64,000 nt of DNA. It comes from Nocardioides marmorisolisilvae (GTDB lineage: Bacteria > Actinomycetota > Actinomycetes > Propionibacteriales > Nocardioidaceae). The notes under the pieces are model-generated. The model did no database searches and was not told where the DNA came from. It worked only from the letters and a program-made list of their open reading frames with translations. This document shows, piece after piece, positions 1 through 9,709 of the stretch (positions are counted from its first letter, which is position 1; each line of letters begins with the position of its first letter). Location of the stretch: positions 620,001 through 684,000 of the forward strand of contig NZ_CP134227.1 in NCBI RefSeq assembly GCF_031656915.1. Reading direction: 5' to 3'. The position numbers were made by a program, and so were the translations under genes.

Positions 1-829
1 TGTGGGCACCCTCGCCCTGCAGCGCACCCTTGTAGACGACCTTGCTCTTGGTGTTCGGCGCGGTGTGGTCCACGAAGAGGCGGTGCTCGATGTGCTGGCC
101 CTCGTCGGCGAAGTAGAGGCCGAGCATCTCAACCGAGCCACCGGGGCCGGCGTACTCGGCAGTGGTGTCGTGGCGCAACAGGTCGCCGCCGAAGCTCACG
201 TCGACGTGGCGGAAGGTGGCGTCGCGACCCACGCTCGCGTGGCGGTAGCCCACGTGCACGGCGTCGTCGGCCCAGTCGTCGATGTTGACCACGGTCAGCT
301 GGGCGCCGTCGCCGACGACCATCTCGACGTTGTCGGCCAGCGTCGCCGAACCCTCGAACCGGAACACCACGGTCGCCTTGCTGTGCGCCTTCGCGTCGAT
401 CACGACGTGCACGGCGCCTGCACCGTCGACGTCGACGCCGACCACGGTCACGAAGACCGGCGCGCTCGGCGCGGTCTCAGCGGGGATCACCACCGACAGG
501 GTCTCGGTCGCGGCCGCCAGGGCACGGGCGGAGATCCGGTCCACCGGGACCAGTCCGCTGACGCCCTTGAGGCCGCCATCCTCGACGTGCTCGACCTCGA
601 CCCCGGCCGGAGCCTCGACCCGGGTCTGCGAGCCGGCTCCGGACATCGGGATGTCCTGGTGGAGACCACGCAGCCGCTTGAGCGGGGTGAACCGCCAGAC
701 CTCCTCGCGCCCCGTCGGGACCGGGTGGTCGGAGACCTCGAAGGAGCCGGTCGGGTGCAGGTGCGACTCGACATGCTCCATCTCGAGCGCGTCGCGAACG
801 CTCGCAGCATTCTCAGCAGTGACAGTCAT
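1..829 (-). CDS. sufD: SufD, Fe-S cluster assembly scaffold subunit (3' end beyond window)
   Basis: Partner of SufB in the SufBC2D complex that builds Fe-S clusters in the cytoplasm. Reading the minus strand from ATG at 829 gives an uninterrupted frame of 276 codons to the window edge, beginning MTVTAENAASVRDALEMEHV. It includes a beta-helix-like core with DEGQHIEHRLFVDHTAPNTK, the SufB/SufD-family segment also seen in the neighbouring sufB. The gene continues to the left, so the last part of the protein is missing here. It lies 68 bp downstream of sufB on the same strand, in the actinobacterial order sufR-sufB-sufD. Identification rests on family pattern and operon position. Confidence 0.93.
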   Translation of the reverse strand, partial: MTVTAENAASVRDALEMEHVESHLHPTGSFEVSDHPVPTGREEVWRFTPLKRLRGLHQDIPMSGAGSQTRVEAPAGVEVEHVEDGGLKGVSGLVPVDRISARALAAATETLSVVIPAETAPSAPVFVTVVGVDVDGAGAVHVVIDAKAHSKATVVFRFEGSATLADNVEMVVGDGAQLTVVNIDDWADDAVHVGYRHASVGRDATFRHVDVSFGGDLLRHDTTAEYAGPGGSVEMLGLYFADEGQHIEHRLFVDHTAPNTKSKVVYKGALQGEGAH

Positions 830-897
830 CGTTGCTTTCTCGGTTGGACGGGACGACGGGCCTGCGGGCGGACCCCGGTTTCCGGTGCTGGTCGGTG

Positions 898-2316
898 CTA
901 GCCGACGGCACCTTCCATCTGCAGCTCGATCAGGCGGTTGAGCTCGAGGGCGTACTCCATCGGCAGCTCCTTGGCGATCGGCTCGACGAAGCCACGCACG
1001 ATCATCGCCATCGCCTCGTCCTGCTCCATGCCGCGTGACATCAAGTAGAACAGCTGGTCGTCGCTGACCTTGGAGACGCTGGCCTCGTGGCCCATCGACA
1101 CGTCATCCTCGCGGATGTCGACGTACGGGTAGGTGTCGGAGCGACTGATCTGGTCGACCAGCAGGGCGTCGCACAGCACGTTGGACTTGGAGCCGTGCGC
1201 GCCCTCGTTGATCTGGATCAGGCCGCGGTAGGAGGTCCGCCCCCCGCCACGGGCCACCGACTTGCTCAGGATCGAGCTCGAGGTGTTCGGCGCGGCGTGC
1301 ACCATCTTGGCGCCCGCGTCCTGGTGCTGGCCCTCGCCGGCGAAGGCGATCGAGAGGGTCTCGCCCTTCGCGTGCTCGCCCATGAGGTAGACCGCGGGGT
1401 ACTTCATCGTCACCTTGGAGCCGATGTTGCCGTCGACCCACTCCATCGTGGCGCCGGCATCACAGGTGGCCCGCTTGGTGACCAGGTTGTAGACGTTGTT
1501 CGACCAGTTCTGGATGGTCGTGTAGCGGCAGCGGCCGCCCTTCTTCACGATGATCTCGACCACGGCCGAGTGCAGCGAGTCGGAGCTGTAGATCGGCGCG
1601 GTGCAGCCCTCGACGTAGTGCACGTAGGCGTCCTCGTCGACGATGATCAGGGTCCGCTCGAACTGGCCCATGTTCTCGGTGTTGATCCGGAAGTAGGCCT
1701 GCAGCGGGATGTCGACGTGGACACCCTTGGGCACGTAGATGAACGAACCGCCCGACCAGACGCTGGTGTTCAGCGCGGCGAACTTGTTGTCGCCGACCGG
1801 GATCACCGTGCCGAAGTACTCCCGGAAGAGCTCTTCGTGCTCGCGCAGCGCGGTGTCGGTGTCGACGAAGATGACGCCCTGCTCCTCGAGGTCCGCGCGG
1901 ATCGAGTGGTAGACGACCTCGGATTCGTACTGCGCGGCGACCCCGGAGACCAGCCGCTGCTTCTCCGCCTCGGGGATGCCGAGCTTGTCGTAGGTGTTGC
2001 GGATGTCCTCGGGCAGGTCGTCCCAGGTCGCGGCCTGCTTCTCGCTGGACCGCACGAAGTACTTGATGTTGTCGAAGTCGATCGTCGACAGGTCCGAACC
2101 CCAGGTCGGCATCGGCTTGCGGTGGAAGAGCTTGAGGCCCTTGAGGCGCAGGTCGAGCATCCACTGCGGCTCGCTCTTCTTGCTCGAGATGTCGCGCACC
2201 ACCTCCTCGTTGAGGCCGCGCTGTGCAGCCGCACCGGCCACGTCGGAGTCGGACCAGCCGAACTCGTACCGACCGATGCCCTTGAGCTCGGGGTTCAGTT
2301 CCTCGATCGAGGTCAT
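898..2316 (-). CDS. sufB: SufB, Fe-S cluster scaffold protein
   Basis: Core scaffold of the SUF system (SufBC2D), on which Fe-S clusters are built. The protein is 472 aa, the usual length, and carries SufB hallmarks such as [17 protein letters not shown] near the N-terminus, [20 protein letters not shown] in the middle and [20 protein letters not shown] toward the C-terminus. The frame is open further upstream, but ATG 2316 was chosen because AAGGTGG lies just before it and because its ATG overlaps the TGA of sufR by four bases (ATGA), implying translational coupling. There is no sign of an intein, unlike M. tuberculosis sufB. Transcription probably starts upstream of sufR. Confidence 0.97.
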   Translation of the reverse strand: MTSIEELNPELKGIGRYEFGWSDSDVAGAAAQRGLNEEVVRDISSKKSEPQWMLDLRLKGLKLFHRKPMPTWGSDLSTIDFDNIKYFVRSSEKQAATWDDLPEDIRNTYDKLGIPEAEKQRLVSGVAAQYESEVVYHSIRADLEEQGVIFVDTDTALREHEELFREYFGTVIPVGDNKFAALNTSVWSGGSFIYVPKGVHVDIPLQAYFRINTENMGQFERTLIIVDEDAYVHYVEGCTAPIYSSDSLHSAVVEIIVKKGGRCRYTTIQNWSNNVYNLVTKRATCDAGATMEWVDGNIGSKVTMKYPAVYLMGEHAKGETLSIAFAGEGQHQDAGAKMVHAAPNTSSSILSKSVARGGGRTSYRGLIQINEGAHGSKSNVLCDALLVDQISRSDTYPYVDIREDDVSMGHEASVSKVSDDQLFYLMSRGMEQDEAMAMIVRGFVEPIAKELPMEYALELNRLIELQMEGAVG

Positions 2317-3017
2317 CTCGCCACCTTCTTGTTGTGGGGCTTCGTGTTGCTCTTCTGATAGGGACTGGGGATGCACGTCGTGCACACGCCGTCGCCGTGT
2401 GCGATCGTCGCGAGCCGCTGCACGTGGCTGCCGAGGACCCGGCCGATCGCCTCGGTCTCGGCCTCGCAGAGCTGGGGGAACTCGTGGGCGACGTGGGAGA
2501 CCGGGCAGTGCTGCTGACAGAGCTGGTCGCCGACGCTCTGCCCGTCCAGCAGGGGGAGCTGGCGCACCGTCGCGGCGTACCCCTCGTCGTTGAACACCTG
2601 GGCCAACACCTCGACGGGGGTCTTGTCCGGGTCGGACTCGCTCACACCGGCGAACTCACGCTCGATGAACTCCATCCGGCGCTCGGCGAAGGCCTTCACG
2701 GCGGCCTCGCCGCCGGTCTCGGCCAGGAAGCGCATCGCCTGCCGGGCGAGATCGTCGTACTGCTGCTCGAAGTGGCCGCGTCCGGCATCGGTGATCGCGA
2801 AGACCTTGGCCGGACGGCCCCTGCCGCGGACGCCGGAGAGCCGCTGGTCGCGTGCTTCGATGGTGCCCTCCTCGACCAGCTGGTCCAGGTGTCGGCGCAC
2901 CGCCGCGGGCGTCAGCGCCAGACCGGCGGCCAGGGCCGCTGCCGTCGACGGTCCGTTGACCAGGATGGAGCGCACGACGCGCTGGCGCGTCGTCTCCTCC
3001 AGCCGGTTCATTTCCAC
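2313..3017 (-). CDS. sufR: SufR-type Fe-S sensing repressor of the suf operon
   Basis: Winged-helix regulator that senses Fe-S cluster status and usually represses its own suf operon. The N-terminal 80 residues hold an ArsR/MarR-like DNA-binding domain ([20 protein letters not shown]-like helix-turn-helix, then a [15 protein letters not shown] wing). The C-terminal part has Cys167, Cys171, Cys184, Cys212 and Cys215, candidate cluster ligands; the spacing C171-x12-C184 resembles SufR. A GTG at 3017 is taken as start because a CACACT -10-like box ends six bases upstream and TTGAAA sits 18 bp before that; ATG at 3011 is an alternative. First gene of the operon, overlapping sufB by ATGA. Confidence 0.93.
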   Translation of the reverse strand: MEMNRLEETTRQRVVRSILVNGPSTAAALAAGLALTPAAVRRHLDQLVEEGTIEARDQRLSGVRGRGRPAKVFAITDAGRGHFEQQYDDLARQAMRFLAETGGEAAVKAFAERRMEFIEREFAGVSESDPDKTPVEVLAQVFNDEGYAATVRQLPLLDGQSVGDQLCQQHCPVSHVAHEFPQLCEAETEAIGRVLGSHVQRLATIAHGDGVCTTCIPSPYQKSNTKPHNKKVAR

Positions 3018-3076
3018 AACAACAGTGTGCCGTTAATGCCCGGCCACTTTCAACGAAGGGTCACCTAACCTCGTTG
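3018..3076 (-). promoter_or_regulatory. suf operon promoter with overlapping palindromic operator candidate
   Basis: On the minus strand, TTGAAA (plus 3048-3053) and CACACT (3024-3029) are separated by 18 bp and end six bases before the sufR GTG. An inverted repeat CAACGA-N14-TCGTTG (3051-3076) overlaps the -35 element. The cyanobacterial SufR site is of the CAAC/GTTG type, so this is a plausible autoregulatory SufR operator. The link is inferred, and the arms are only six bases. Confidence 0.5.
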
Positions 3077-3125
3077 GCGGCTGCTTGCAGAGCCGGGAAA
3101 GCCGCTGGCGGGTGCCGTGTGGTCC

Positions 3126-3131
3126 TAGGCT
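3126..3131 (+). promoter_or_regulatory. -10 box for a leaderless start
   Basis: TAGGCT lies six bases before the ATG at 3138. No Shine-Dalgarno sequence precedes that ATG, so the mRNA probably begins at or next to the start codon. Confidence 0.5.
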
Positions 3132-3137
3132 GCGAGC

Positions 3138-5504
3138 ATGCCTGGCTCACTTCTCGGCACCCGGGTCCGCCGGGTCGAGGACCCCGACCTGATCACCGGA
3201 CGCTCGACCTTCGTCGACAACCAGCACGTGCCTGGCAAGGCCCATGCGGTCTTCGTCCGCTCCCCTGTCGCGCACGCTCGGATCGCCTCGATCGACACCG
3301 CCGAGGCCCGGTCGGCGCCCGGTGTGCTCGCGGTGCTCACCTCCGACGAGCTCGGCCGTGAGCCCGCCCCGGCCTTCGCCGTGGTCAACCCGGCGTGCGG
3401 TCGGGCACCGCTGGCCCACGGAAAGGTGCGCTACGTCGGCGACCCGGTCGCCCTCGTCATCGCCGAGACCCGGGCCCAGGCGGTCGACGCCGCCGAGCTC
3501 GTGGACGTGGACTACGAGGACCTTCCCGTGGTGGTCGACGTCGAGGCGGCGCTGGCTGACGATGCCCCGCGCCAGTTCGAGGATCTCGGCACCAACATCG
3601 CGGCCGGCGTGCGCGACGCCGACGACTCCGACCCGTTCACCGGTGCGGCCCACGTCACCCGACTGCGGATGGAGAACCAGCGGCTTGCCACCTCGCCGAT
3701 CGAGGGCAACGCGATCCTGGTCCAGCCCACCCACGACGAGCACGGCGACGGCGTCACCGCATGGGTCTCCACCCAGCATCCGCACATGGCACGCGACCAG
3801 CTCGCCCGCGCCACCGGCCTGGCGCCGGAGCGGGTCCGCGTGATCGCGCCTCACGTGGGCGGCGCGTTCGGGGGCAAGGCCGGCATCGGCGCCGAGCACT
3901 GCGCCGTCGCCATGGCGGCCCGCCGGCTCGGCCGCCCGGTCGGCTGGACCGAGACCCGCAGCGAGTCGATGTTGTCGATGCACGGCCGCGGACAGGTGCA
4001 GTACGGCGAGCTCGGGCTCGACGCCGACGGCCGGGTCGTCGGCCTCCGACTGCGCGTGCTGGGCGAGTCCGGGGCGTACGCCGGCTTCGGGGGCGGCCTG
4101 GCCATCGGGCCGTCGTACCTCCTGGCGCCGGGCCCCTATCGGATCCCGCAACTGCGCTACGACGCGATCGCCGTGCTCACGAACACCGCGCCGGTGGGTG
4201 CCTTCCGTGGTGCCGGCCGGCCGGAGGCGGCCGCCGCGATCGAGCGGCTGATGGATCTGGCCGCCGCCGAGGTCGGACTCGCGCCGGAGGAGATTCGTCG
4301 GCGCAACCTGCTCGTCCCGGACGACTTCCCCTATGTCACGGTGACCGGAGCACGCTACGACACCGGCGACTACGACCTGCCGCTGCGCGAGGCGTTGCGG
4401 ATCGCCGACGTCGAGGGCGCGCGTGCCGAGCAGCGGCGCCGCCGCGAGGCCGGCGAGGTTCGCCAGCTCGGCATCGGGATCGCCGTCTACGTCGAGATCA
4501 CCGGCTTCGGCGGCACCGAGTACGGCGCGGTGCACATCCAGCCGGACGGCTCGGCGGTCATCATGGCGGGCACCTCGGCGCACGGGCAGGGCCACGCCAC
4601 CTCCTTCGCGATGCTCGCCTCCGACCGGCTGGGTATCCCGATCGAGAACATCACCTACCAGCAGTCCGACACCGGTGAGGTACGCAGTGGTGGGGGCACG
4701 GGCGGGTCACGGTCGCTGCAGATGGGTGGGAACGCGGTCGCCCAGGCCAGTGACGAGCTCCGCGAGAAGGCCCTCGCCGTCGCCGCCCGACTCCTGGAGA
4801 CCGCCCCCGCCGACGTCACCTTGGAGGACGGTCGCTTCGCGGTGGCCGGCGTGCCCGGCGTCGCCGTCGGGTGGGCGGAGGTCGCCGCCTACGCCCACGA
4901 GCACGATGGCGGGCTGGGCGTGGACACCGACTTCAGCCAGGAGGGCGCCACCTTCCCGTTCGGTGCTCACGTGTCGATCGTCGAGGTCGACACCGAGACC
5001 GGGCACGTCGTACCGCTGCGGCACGTCGCGGTCGACGACTGCGGTCGGGTGCTCAACCCGCTGATCGTCGAGGGGCAGCAGCACGGCGGGGCCGTCCAGG
5101 GCATCTCGCAGGCGCTCTGGGAGCAGATGGTCTACGACGAGGACGGCAACCCGATCACCTCGACGTTCGTCGACTACGCGATCCCTACCGCCGCCGACAC
5201 CATCTCGCTGGAGGTGTCGAACACCGAGACCACGACTCCGCTGAACCCGCTGGGCGCGAAGGGGATCGGAGAGTCCGCCACCGTCGGCTCCACGCCGGCG
5301 GTGCAGAACGCCGTCGTCGATGCGCTCAGCCACCTCGGGGTCCGACACGTCGACCTGCCGTGCACTCCGCGGCGGGTGTGGGCCGCGATCGAGCGGGCAC
5401 GCCGTGGCCAGGAGACCGAGCTCTGGCGCGAGCCGCCCGCCGCGTTCGCGACGCTTCCGGTGCGAGGCGAGCAGGCCGCCGCCGAGGGCGGCGCGGAGAT
5501 CTGA
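3138..5504 (+). CDS. Xanthine dehydrogenase/aldehyde oxidase-family molybdopterin-binding subunit, CoxL-like, orphan
   Basis: Large (molybdenum-cofactor) subunit of the xanthine oxidase family, which hydroxylates aldehydes, purines or related substrates. The 788-aa length fits. It has the fused a/b hammerhead N-terminal domain (about residues 15-130), HVGGAFGGKAG near 239, AFRGAGRPEAA near 354 and GAKGIGESATVGS near 706, all Moco-binding segments. The active-site loop is of the AYRGAGR kind, not the AYRCSFR of true form I CO dehydrogenase, so CO oxidation is unlikely. The 2Fe-2S and FAD subunits that normally accompany it are not in this window. It is divergent from the suf operon and leaderless from TAGGCT. 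The substrate cannot be read from sequence. Confidence 0.88.
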   Translation: MPGSLLGTRVRRVEDPDLITGRSTFVDNQHVPGKAHAVFVRSPVAHARIASIDTAEARSAPGVLAVLTSDELGREPAPAFAVVNPACGRAPLAHGKVRYVGDPVALVIAETRAQAVDAAELVDVDYEDLPVVVDVEAALADDAPRQFEDLGTNIAAGVRDADDSDPFTGAAHVTRLRMENQRLATSPIEGNAILVQPTHDEHGDGVTAWVSTQHPHMARDQLARATGLAPERVRVIAPHVGGAFGGKAGIGAEHCAVAMAARRLGRPVGWTETRSESMLSMHGRGQVQYGELGLDADGRVVGLRLRVLGESGAYAGFGGGLAIGPSYLLAPGPYRIPQLRYDAIAVLTNTAPVGAFRGAGRPEAAAAIERLMDLAAAEVGLAPEEIRRRNLLVPDDFPYVTVTGARYDTGDYDLPLREALRIADVEGARAEQRRRREAGEVRQLGIGIAVYVEITGFGGTEYGAVHIQPDGSAVIMAGTSAHGQGHATSFAMLASDRLGIPIENITYQQSDTGEVRSGGGTGGSRSLQMGGNAVAQASDELREKALAVAARLLETAPADVTLEDGRFAVAGVPGVAVGWAEVAAYAHEHDGGLGVDTDFSQEGATFPFGAHVSIVEVDTETGHVVPLRHVAVDDCGRVLNPLIVEGQQHGGAVQGISQALWEQMVYDEDGNPITSTFVDYAIPTAADTISLEVSNTETTTPLNPLGAKGIGESATVGSTPAVQNAVVDALSHLGVRHVDLPCTPRRVWAAIERARRGQETELWREPPAAFATLPVRGEQAAAEGGAEI

Positions 5505-5516
5505 ACGGCGCGTTCC

Positions 5517-5522
5517 TAGAAT
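5517..5522 (+). promoter_or_regulatory. -10 box deciding the ABC ATPase start
   Basis: TAGAAT ends six bases before GTG 5529. This supports a leaderless start there and not at the upstream GTG 5523. Confidence 0.5.
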
Positions 5523-5528
5523 GTGCGC

Positions 5529-6475
<947 letters not shown>

Positions 6476-6479
<4 letters not shown>

Positions 6480-7255
6480 GCATGCAGACCACCACAGGCA
6501 CCTTCGCGCCGGCTCCGGGCGCCGCCCCACTGGCCAGGCAGGTGCTCGCCCAGGCACGGATGGAGTCCCGGCTGATGCTGCGCAACGGCGAGCAACTGCT
6601 GCTCGCCGTCGTGATCCCGGTGATCGTGCTGGTCGGCTGCGTCGAGGGCGCGAAGCGACTCGGCCACCACTTCAGCCACCCGCCGGTCGACGTGTTCACC
6701 CCCGGAGTGCTTGCCCTGGCGGTGATGTCGACCGCATTCACCTCGCTGGCGATCGCCACCGGCTTCGAGCGGCGGTACGGCGTGATCAAGCGGCTCGGGT
6801 CCTCACCACTCCCCCGCTCCGGACTGCTGCTCGGCAAGGTCGGCGCGCTGCTGTTCGTCGAGGCGCTGCAGATCGTGGTGCTGTGCGTCATCGGCCTCCT
6901 GCTGGGTTGGTCGCCGGAGCCGGGCGTCGCACCCGCGGTGCTCGCGATCGTGCTGGGCACGGCTGCGTTCGCGGCTCTCGGGCTGTTCGTCGCCGGGGTG
7001 CTGCGCGCGGAGGCGACGCTGGCGGCCGCGAACCTGATCTACCTGCTGCTGATGGCCGGCGGTGCCGTCGTCCTCCCGGCGACGTCGTACGGCGCCTGGG
7101 GGCAGGTGGCCCGGTGGCTGCCGTCGGGGGCGCTCGGTCATGCGATGCGCTCCGCCTTCCTCGACAACGCGGTGGCGTGGAGCAGTCTCGGGGTGCTCGC
7201 GGGGTGGGCGGTCCTGGGCACGGTCCTGACTGCGCGGACCTTCAAATGGGAATGA
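6476..7255 (+). CDS. ABC-2 type transporter permease
   Basis: Membrane subunit partnering the preceding ATPase. About 259 aa with roughly six hydrophobic helices, for example LLLAVVIPVIVLVG, VLALAVMSTAFTSLAIATG, ALLFVEALQIVVLCVIGLLL and LIYLLLMAGGAVVLPA; GVIKRLGSSPLPRSGLLLGK is a typical ABC-2 cytoplasmic loop. GTG 6476 overlaps the ATPase stop (GTGA); ATG 6482 two codons later is equally possible. Its stop overlaps the next gene, ctaA, as ATGA. The tight coupling suggests the three are made together. The exported molecule is not evident. Confidence 0.9.
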
Positions 7256-8169
7256 GCAATGTGACGATGACGACGATGCCGGTCGCTCGAATGGGCACCG
7301 ACCGGTGGCTGCGCGGCGTGGGCTGGGCGAGCGTCGCGGCGAACTGCCTGCTGGTGGTCACCGGCGGCGCCGTACGCCTCACCGGGTCGGGACTGGGCTG
7401 TCCGACCTGGCCGCGGTGCCACGGCTCATCCTTCACCCCGCACGGTGAGATGAACATCCACTCGGCCATCGAGTTCGGCAACCGGACGCTCACGTTCCTG
7501 CTGGCGGCGGTCGCTGTGGTGACCTTCGTCGCTGCGTGGCAGTCCGGCCGGCGGGAGCTGCGCTGGCTCGCCTTCTGGATGGCGATGGCGATCCCGGCCC
7601 AGGCCGTGATCGGCGGGATCACCGTGCTCACCCACCTCAACCCGTGGGTGGTGTCGTTCCACCTGCTGTCCTCCTTCGCGATCATCACGGTGGCGGTGCT
7701 CTTCCTCTGGCGGATCGACAGGCCCCTGCCCCGGCCCAGCGTGATGGGCTGGGCGACCTTCGCGGCGGCGTGGGGCGTCCTCTACATCGGCACCGTAGTG
7801 ACCGGTTCGGGCCCGCACGCAGGCGATGCGCGGGCACCACGCAACGGCCTCTCACCACTGCAGACGTCCCAGTTCCACGCGGACCTGGTGTTCCTGCTGG
7901 TCGGGCTCACCCTGGCCATGCTGATCGCCGCGCGCACCCGCTCGGTGGTCTGGCTGCTCGGCCTCGAGGTCGCCCAGGGCGCCGTCGGGTTCGTGCAGTA
8001 CTTCACCGGCCTGCCGATCGTGTTGGTCGGCTTCCACATGCTCGGCGCCGCCCTCATCGCCGCCGCCACGGCGTGGGTGCTCTACGACTCCGACACGCGG
8101 GGATCCGGGGCCGACCCCGGATCGGCCCCGGCTGCGCGGCGCGAGCCGTCGGGCACCGTGTCACGCTGA
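7252..8169 (+). CDS. ctaA: Heme A synthase (COX15/CtaA family)
   Basis: Integral-membrane enzyme oxidising heme O to heme A for aa3-type cytochrome c oxidase. The 305-aa protein has about eight transmembrane segments and the family landmarks: GAVRLTGSGLGCPTWPRCHG near the N-terminus (Cys pair in the first extracytoplasmic loop), the conserved His of NIHSAIEFGNRTLT, SFHLLSS, FHADLVF and VGFHMLGA, which supply heme-ligand histidines. ATG 7252 overlaps the permease stop (ATGA); ATG 7246 and later ATGs are alternatives. Together with ctaB at 8688-9641 it makes the complete heme O to heme A route. The C-terminal tail is Pro/Arg-rich and probably disordered. Confidence 0.95.
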   Translation: MSNVTMTTMPVARMGTDRWLRGVGWASVAANCLLVVTGGAVRLTGSGLGCPTWPRCHGSSFTPHGEMNIHSAIEFGNRTLTFLLAAVAVVTFVAAWQSGRRELRWLAFWMAMAIPAQAVIGGITVLTHLNPWVVSFHLLSSFAIITVAVLFLWRIDRPLPRPSVMGWATFAAAWGVLYIGTVVTGSGPHAGDARAPRNGLSPLQTSQFHADLVFLLVGLTLAMLIAARTRSVVWLLGLEVAQGAVGFVQYFTGLPIVLVGFHMLGAALIAAATAWVLYDSDTRGSGADPGSAPAARREPSGTVSR

Positions 8170-8190
8170 GGCGCGTGCTTGAATCGGGCC

Positions 8191-8646
8191 ATGGCCACCG
8201 ACGACACGCGGGTGAGCACAGCCAGCGCAGACATCGCCGCACCCGCCGACCGGATCTTCGCGTTGATCGCCGACCCGGCGCTGCAGCCACAGTGGGACGG
8301 CAACGACAACCTGTCCGAGGCCGCGCCCGGCCAGCGGGTCAGGGCCACCGGCGAGGTCTTCACCATGACCACGACCCGGGGCAACGTCCGCGAGAACCAC
8401 GTCATCGAGTTCGAGGAGGGCGCCCGGATCGCCTGGCGTCCGGCCGAGCCCGGGCAGGAGCCGCCCGGCCACCTCTGGCGTTGGGAGCTCGAGCCGCTGA
8501 GTGCGGACCGCACGCGCGTCACCCACACCTACGACTGGACCGAGCTCGCCGACGAACAGCGGTTCGCCCGCGCCCGGGCGACCACCCCGGATCGCCTCCG
8601 GGCCTCGATCGACCGCCTCGCCGCGCACGTCGGGAGCGCGCATTGA
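8191..8646 (+). CDS. SRPBCC (START-like) family protein
   Basis: Small (151 aa) START/Bet v1-like lipid-binding-fold protein of the polyketide cyclase/dehydrase type. It begins with STASADIAAPADRIFALIADP, the typical first strand and helix of this fold, followed by alternating strands and a C-terminal helix (TPDRLRASIDRLAAHV). Such proteins bind hydrophobic ligands; no catalytic residues can be assigned. ATG 8191 is preceded six bases upstream by TTGAAT, a weak -10-like match. It sits between ctaA (same strand) and convergent ctaB. Function unknown. Confidence 0.82.
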   Translation: MATDDTRVSTASADIAAPADRIFALIADPALQPQWDGNDNLSEAAPGQRVRATGEVFTMTTTRGNVRENHVIEFEEGARIAWRPAEPGQEPPGHLWRWELEPLSADRTRVTHTYDWTELADEQRFARARATTPDRLRASIDRLAAHVGSAH

Positions 8647-8648
8647 GA

Positions 8649-8662
8649 CCTCAGCCCTGAGG
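8649..8662. terminator. Small hairpin between convergent genes
   Basis: CCTCAG-CC-CTGAGG forms a perfect six-base-pair stem with a two-base loop just after the START-like gene and before the end of ctaB. There is no T-run, so a terminator role is tentative. Confidence 0.25.
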
Positions 8663-8687
8663 CGACACAGCGGATGCGGCGTCGGCG

Positions 8688-9641
8688 TCAGCGGATGAGG
8701 AGGGGCTCCAGCGCCACCGCGACGAACAGCAGCGAGAGGTACATGTTCGACCAGTGGAACAACCGCATCGGTCGCACCACCGAGAGCTCGTCGCTGCGGC
8801 GCGCGCGCGACCACATCAGGTGCGCCTCGACCAGGAAGGCGCCACCGAGCACGGCGGCCACGACGGGATAGACGATCCCGGTGTCCGCGACCGGCCAGAG
8901 GATCAGGGAGGTGGCGACCATCACCCACGAGTAGACGACGATCTGGCGGGCGACGGCCTCGGCGTTGCGACGCACCGGCAGCATCGGCACGTCGACCAGC
9001 GCGTAGTCCTCGCGGTAGCGCAGGGCCAGCGCCCACGTGTGCGGCGGGGTCCAGAAGAACACCACGAGGAACAGCACGAACGGCGCCCAGTCGAGCCGGT
9101 CCGTGACCGCGGTCCAGCCGATCATCGTCGGGAAGCAGCCGGCGATGCCGCCCCAGACGATGTTCTGCGTGGTGCGGCGCTTGAGGAACATCGTGTAGCC
9201 GAACAGGTAGAACGCACTCGCGGCCAGCGCGAGCCCGGACGAGAGCCAGTTCACGAAGAAGCCGAGCATCAGCGTCGAGGCGAGGATCAGCAGCAGGCCG
9301 AACACCAGTGCGTTGCGCGGCGAGACCATGTGCCGCGGCAGCGCCCGGCGACGGGTGCGACGCATCTGCTCGTCGATGTCGCGGTCGTAGACGCAGTTCA
9401 GCGCGTTGGCGGCTCCGGCGGACATCGTCCCGCCGACGACCGTGGCCACCACCAGCCCGAGAGAGGGCACGCCACGCTGGGCGAAGAACATCACCGGCAC
9501 GGTGGTCAGCAGCAGCAGCTCGATGACCCGCGGCTTGGTGAGACCGACGTACGCCGCGACGACGTCCCGCAGGGTGGCAGCGCCGGTCAGGGAGCCGGCC
9601 CCGTCTCCGGAGACCGACACCTCGGAGTCGACCGCTGTCAC
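8688..9641 (-). CDS. ctaB: Protoheme IX farnesyltransferase (heme O synthase)
   Basis: Membrane UbiA-family prenyltransferase that adds farnesyl diphosphate to heme B, giving heme O. The 317-aa protein has the family NxxxDxxxD motif as NCVYDRDID, the second Asp-rich loop (YREDYALVDVPMLPV) and about nine transmembrane helices; TKPRVIELLLLTTVP is the characteristic start of the fold. GTG 9641 is the start. It is divergent from tkt with a 68-bp gap, the same arrangement as ctaB next to the tkt/tal genes in mycobacteria. It works with ctaA at 7252-8169. Confidence 0.97.
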   Translation of the reverse strand: MTAVDSEVSVSGDGAGSLTGAATLRDVVAAYVGLTKPRVIELLLLTTVPVMFFAQRGVPSLGLVVATVVGGTMSAGAANALNCVYDRDIDEQMRRTRRRALPRHMVSPRNALVFGLLLILASTLMLGFFVNWLSSGLALAASAFYLFGYTMFLKRRTTQNIVWGGIAGCFPTMIGWTAVTDRLDWAPFVLFLVVFFWTPPHTWALALRYREDYALVDVPMLPVRRNAEAVARQIVVYSWVMVATSLILWPVADTGIVYPVVAAVLGGAFLVEAHLMWSRARRSDELSVVRPMRLFHWSNMYLSLLFVAVALEPLLIR

Positions 9642-9696
9642 GGGGCTCGCCTTCGTCGTCGCTGATGTGCCGCACCGAGTGTATCCGCGACGTGAG

Positions 9697-9702
9697 TAGG
9701 CT
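9697..9702 (+). promoter_or_regulatory. -10 box of the pentose-phosphate operon
   Basis: TAGGCT lies seven bases before GTG 9710, pointing to a leaderless transcript and deciding the tkt start. Confidence 0.55.
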
Positions 9703-9709
9703 CGATACC

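Noticed and set aside
3055-3073. Iron-box-like CTAACCT upstream of sufR
   Set aside because: Only about 12 of 19 positions agree, nearly all in one half. The CAACGA/TCGTTG palindrome explains the symmetry better.
3138-5504. Carbon monoxide dehydrogenase large subunit
   Set aside because: The form I active-site motif AYRCSFR is absent and the coxM and coxS partners are missing, so only a family-level name is given.
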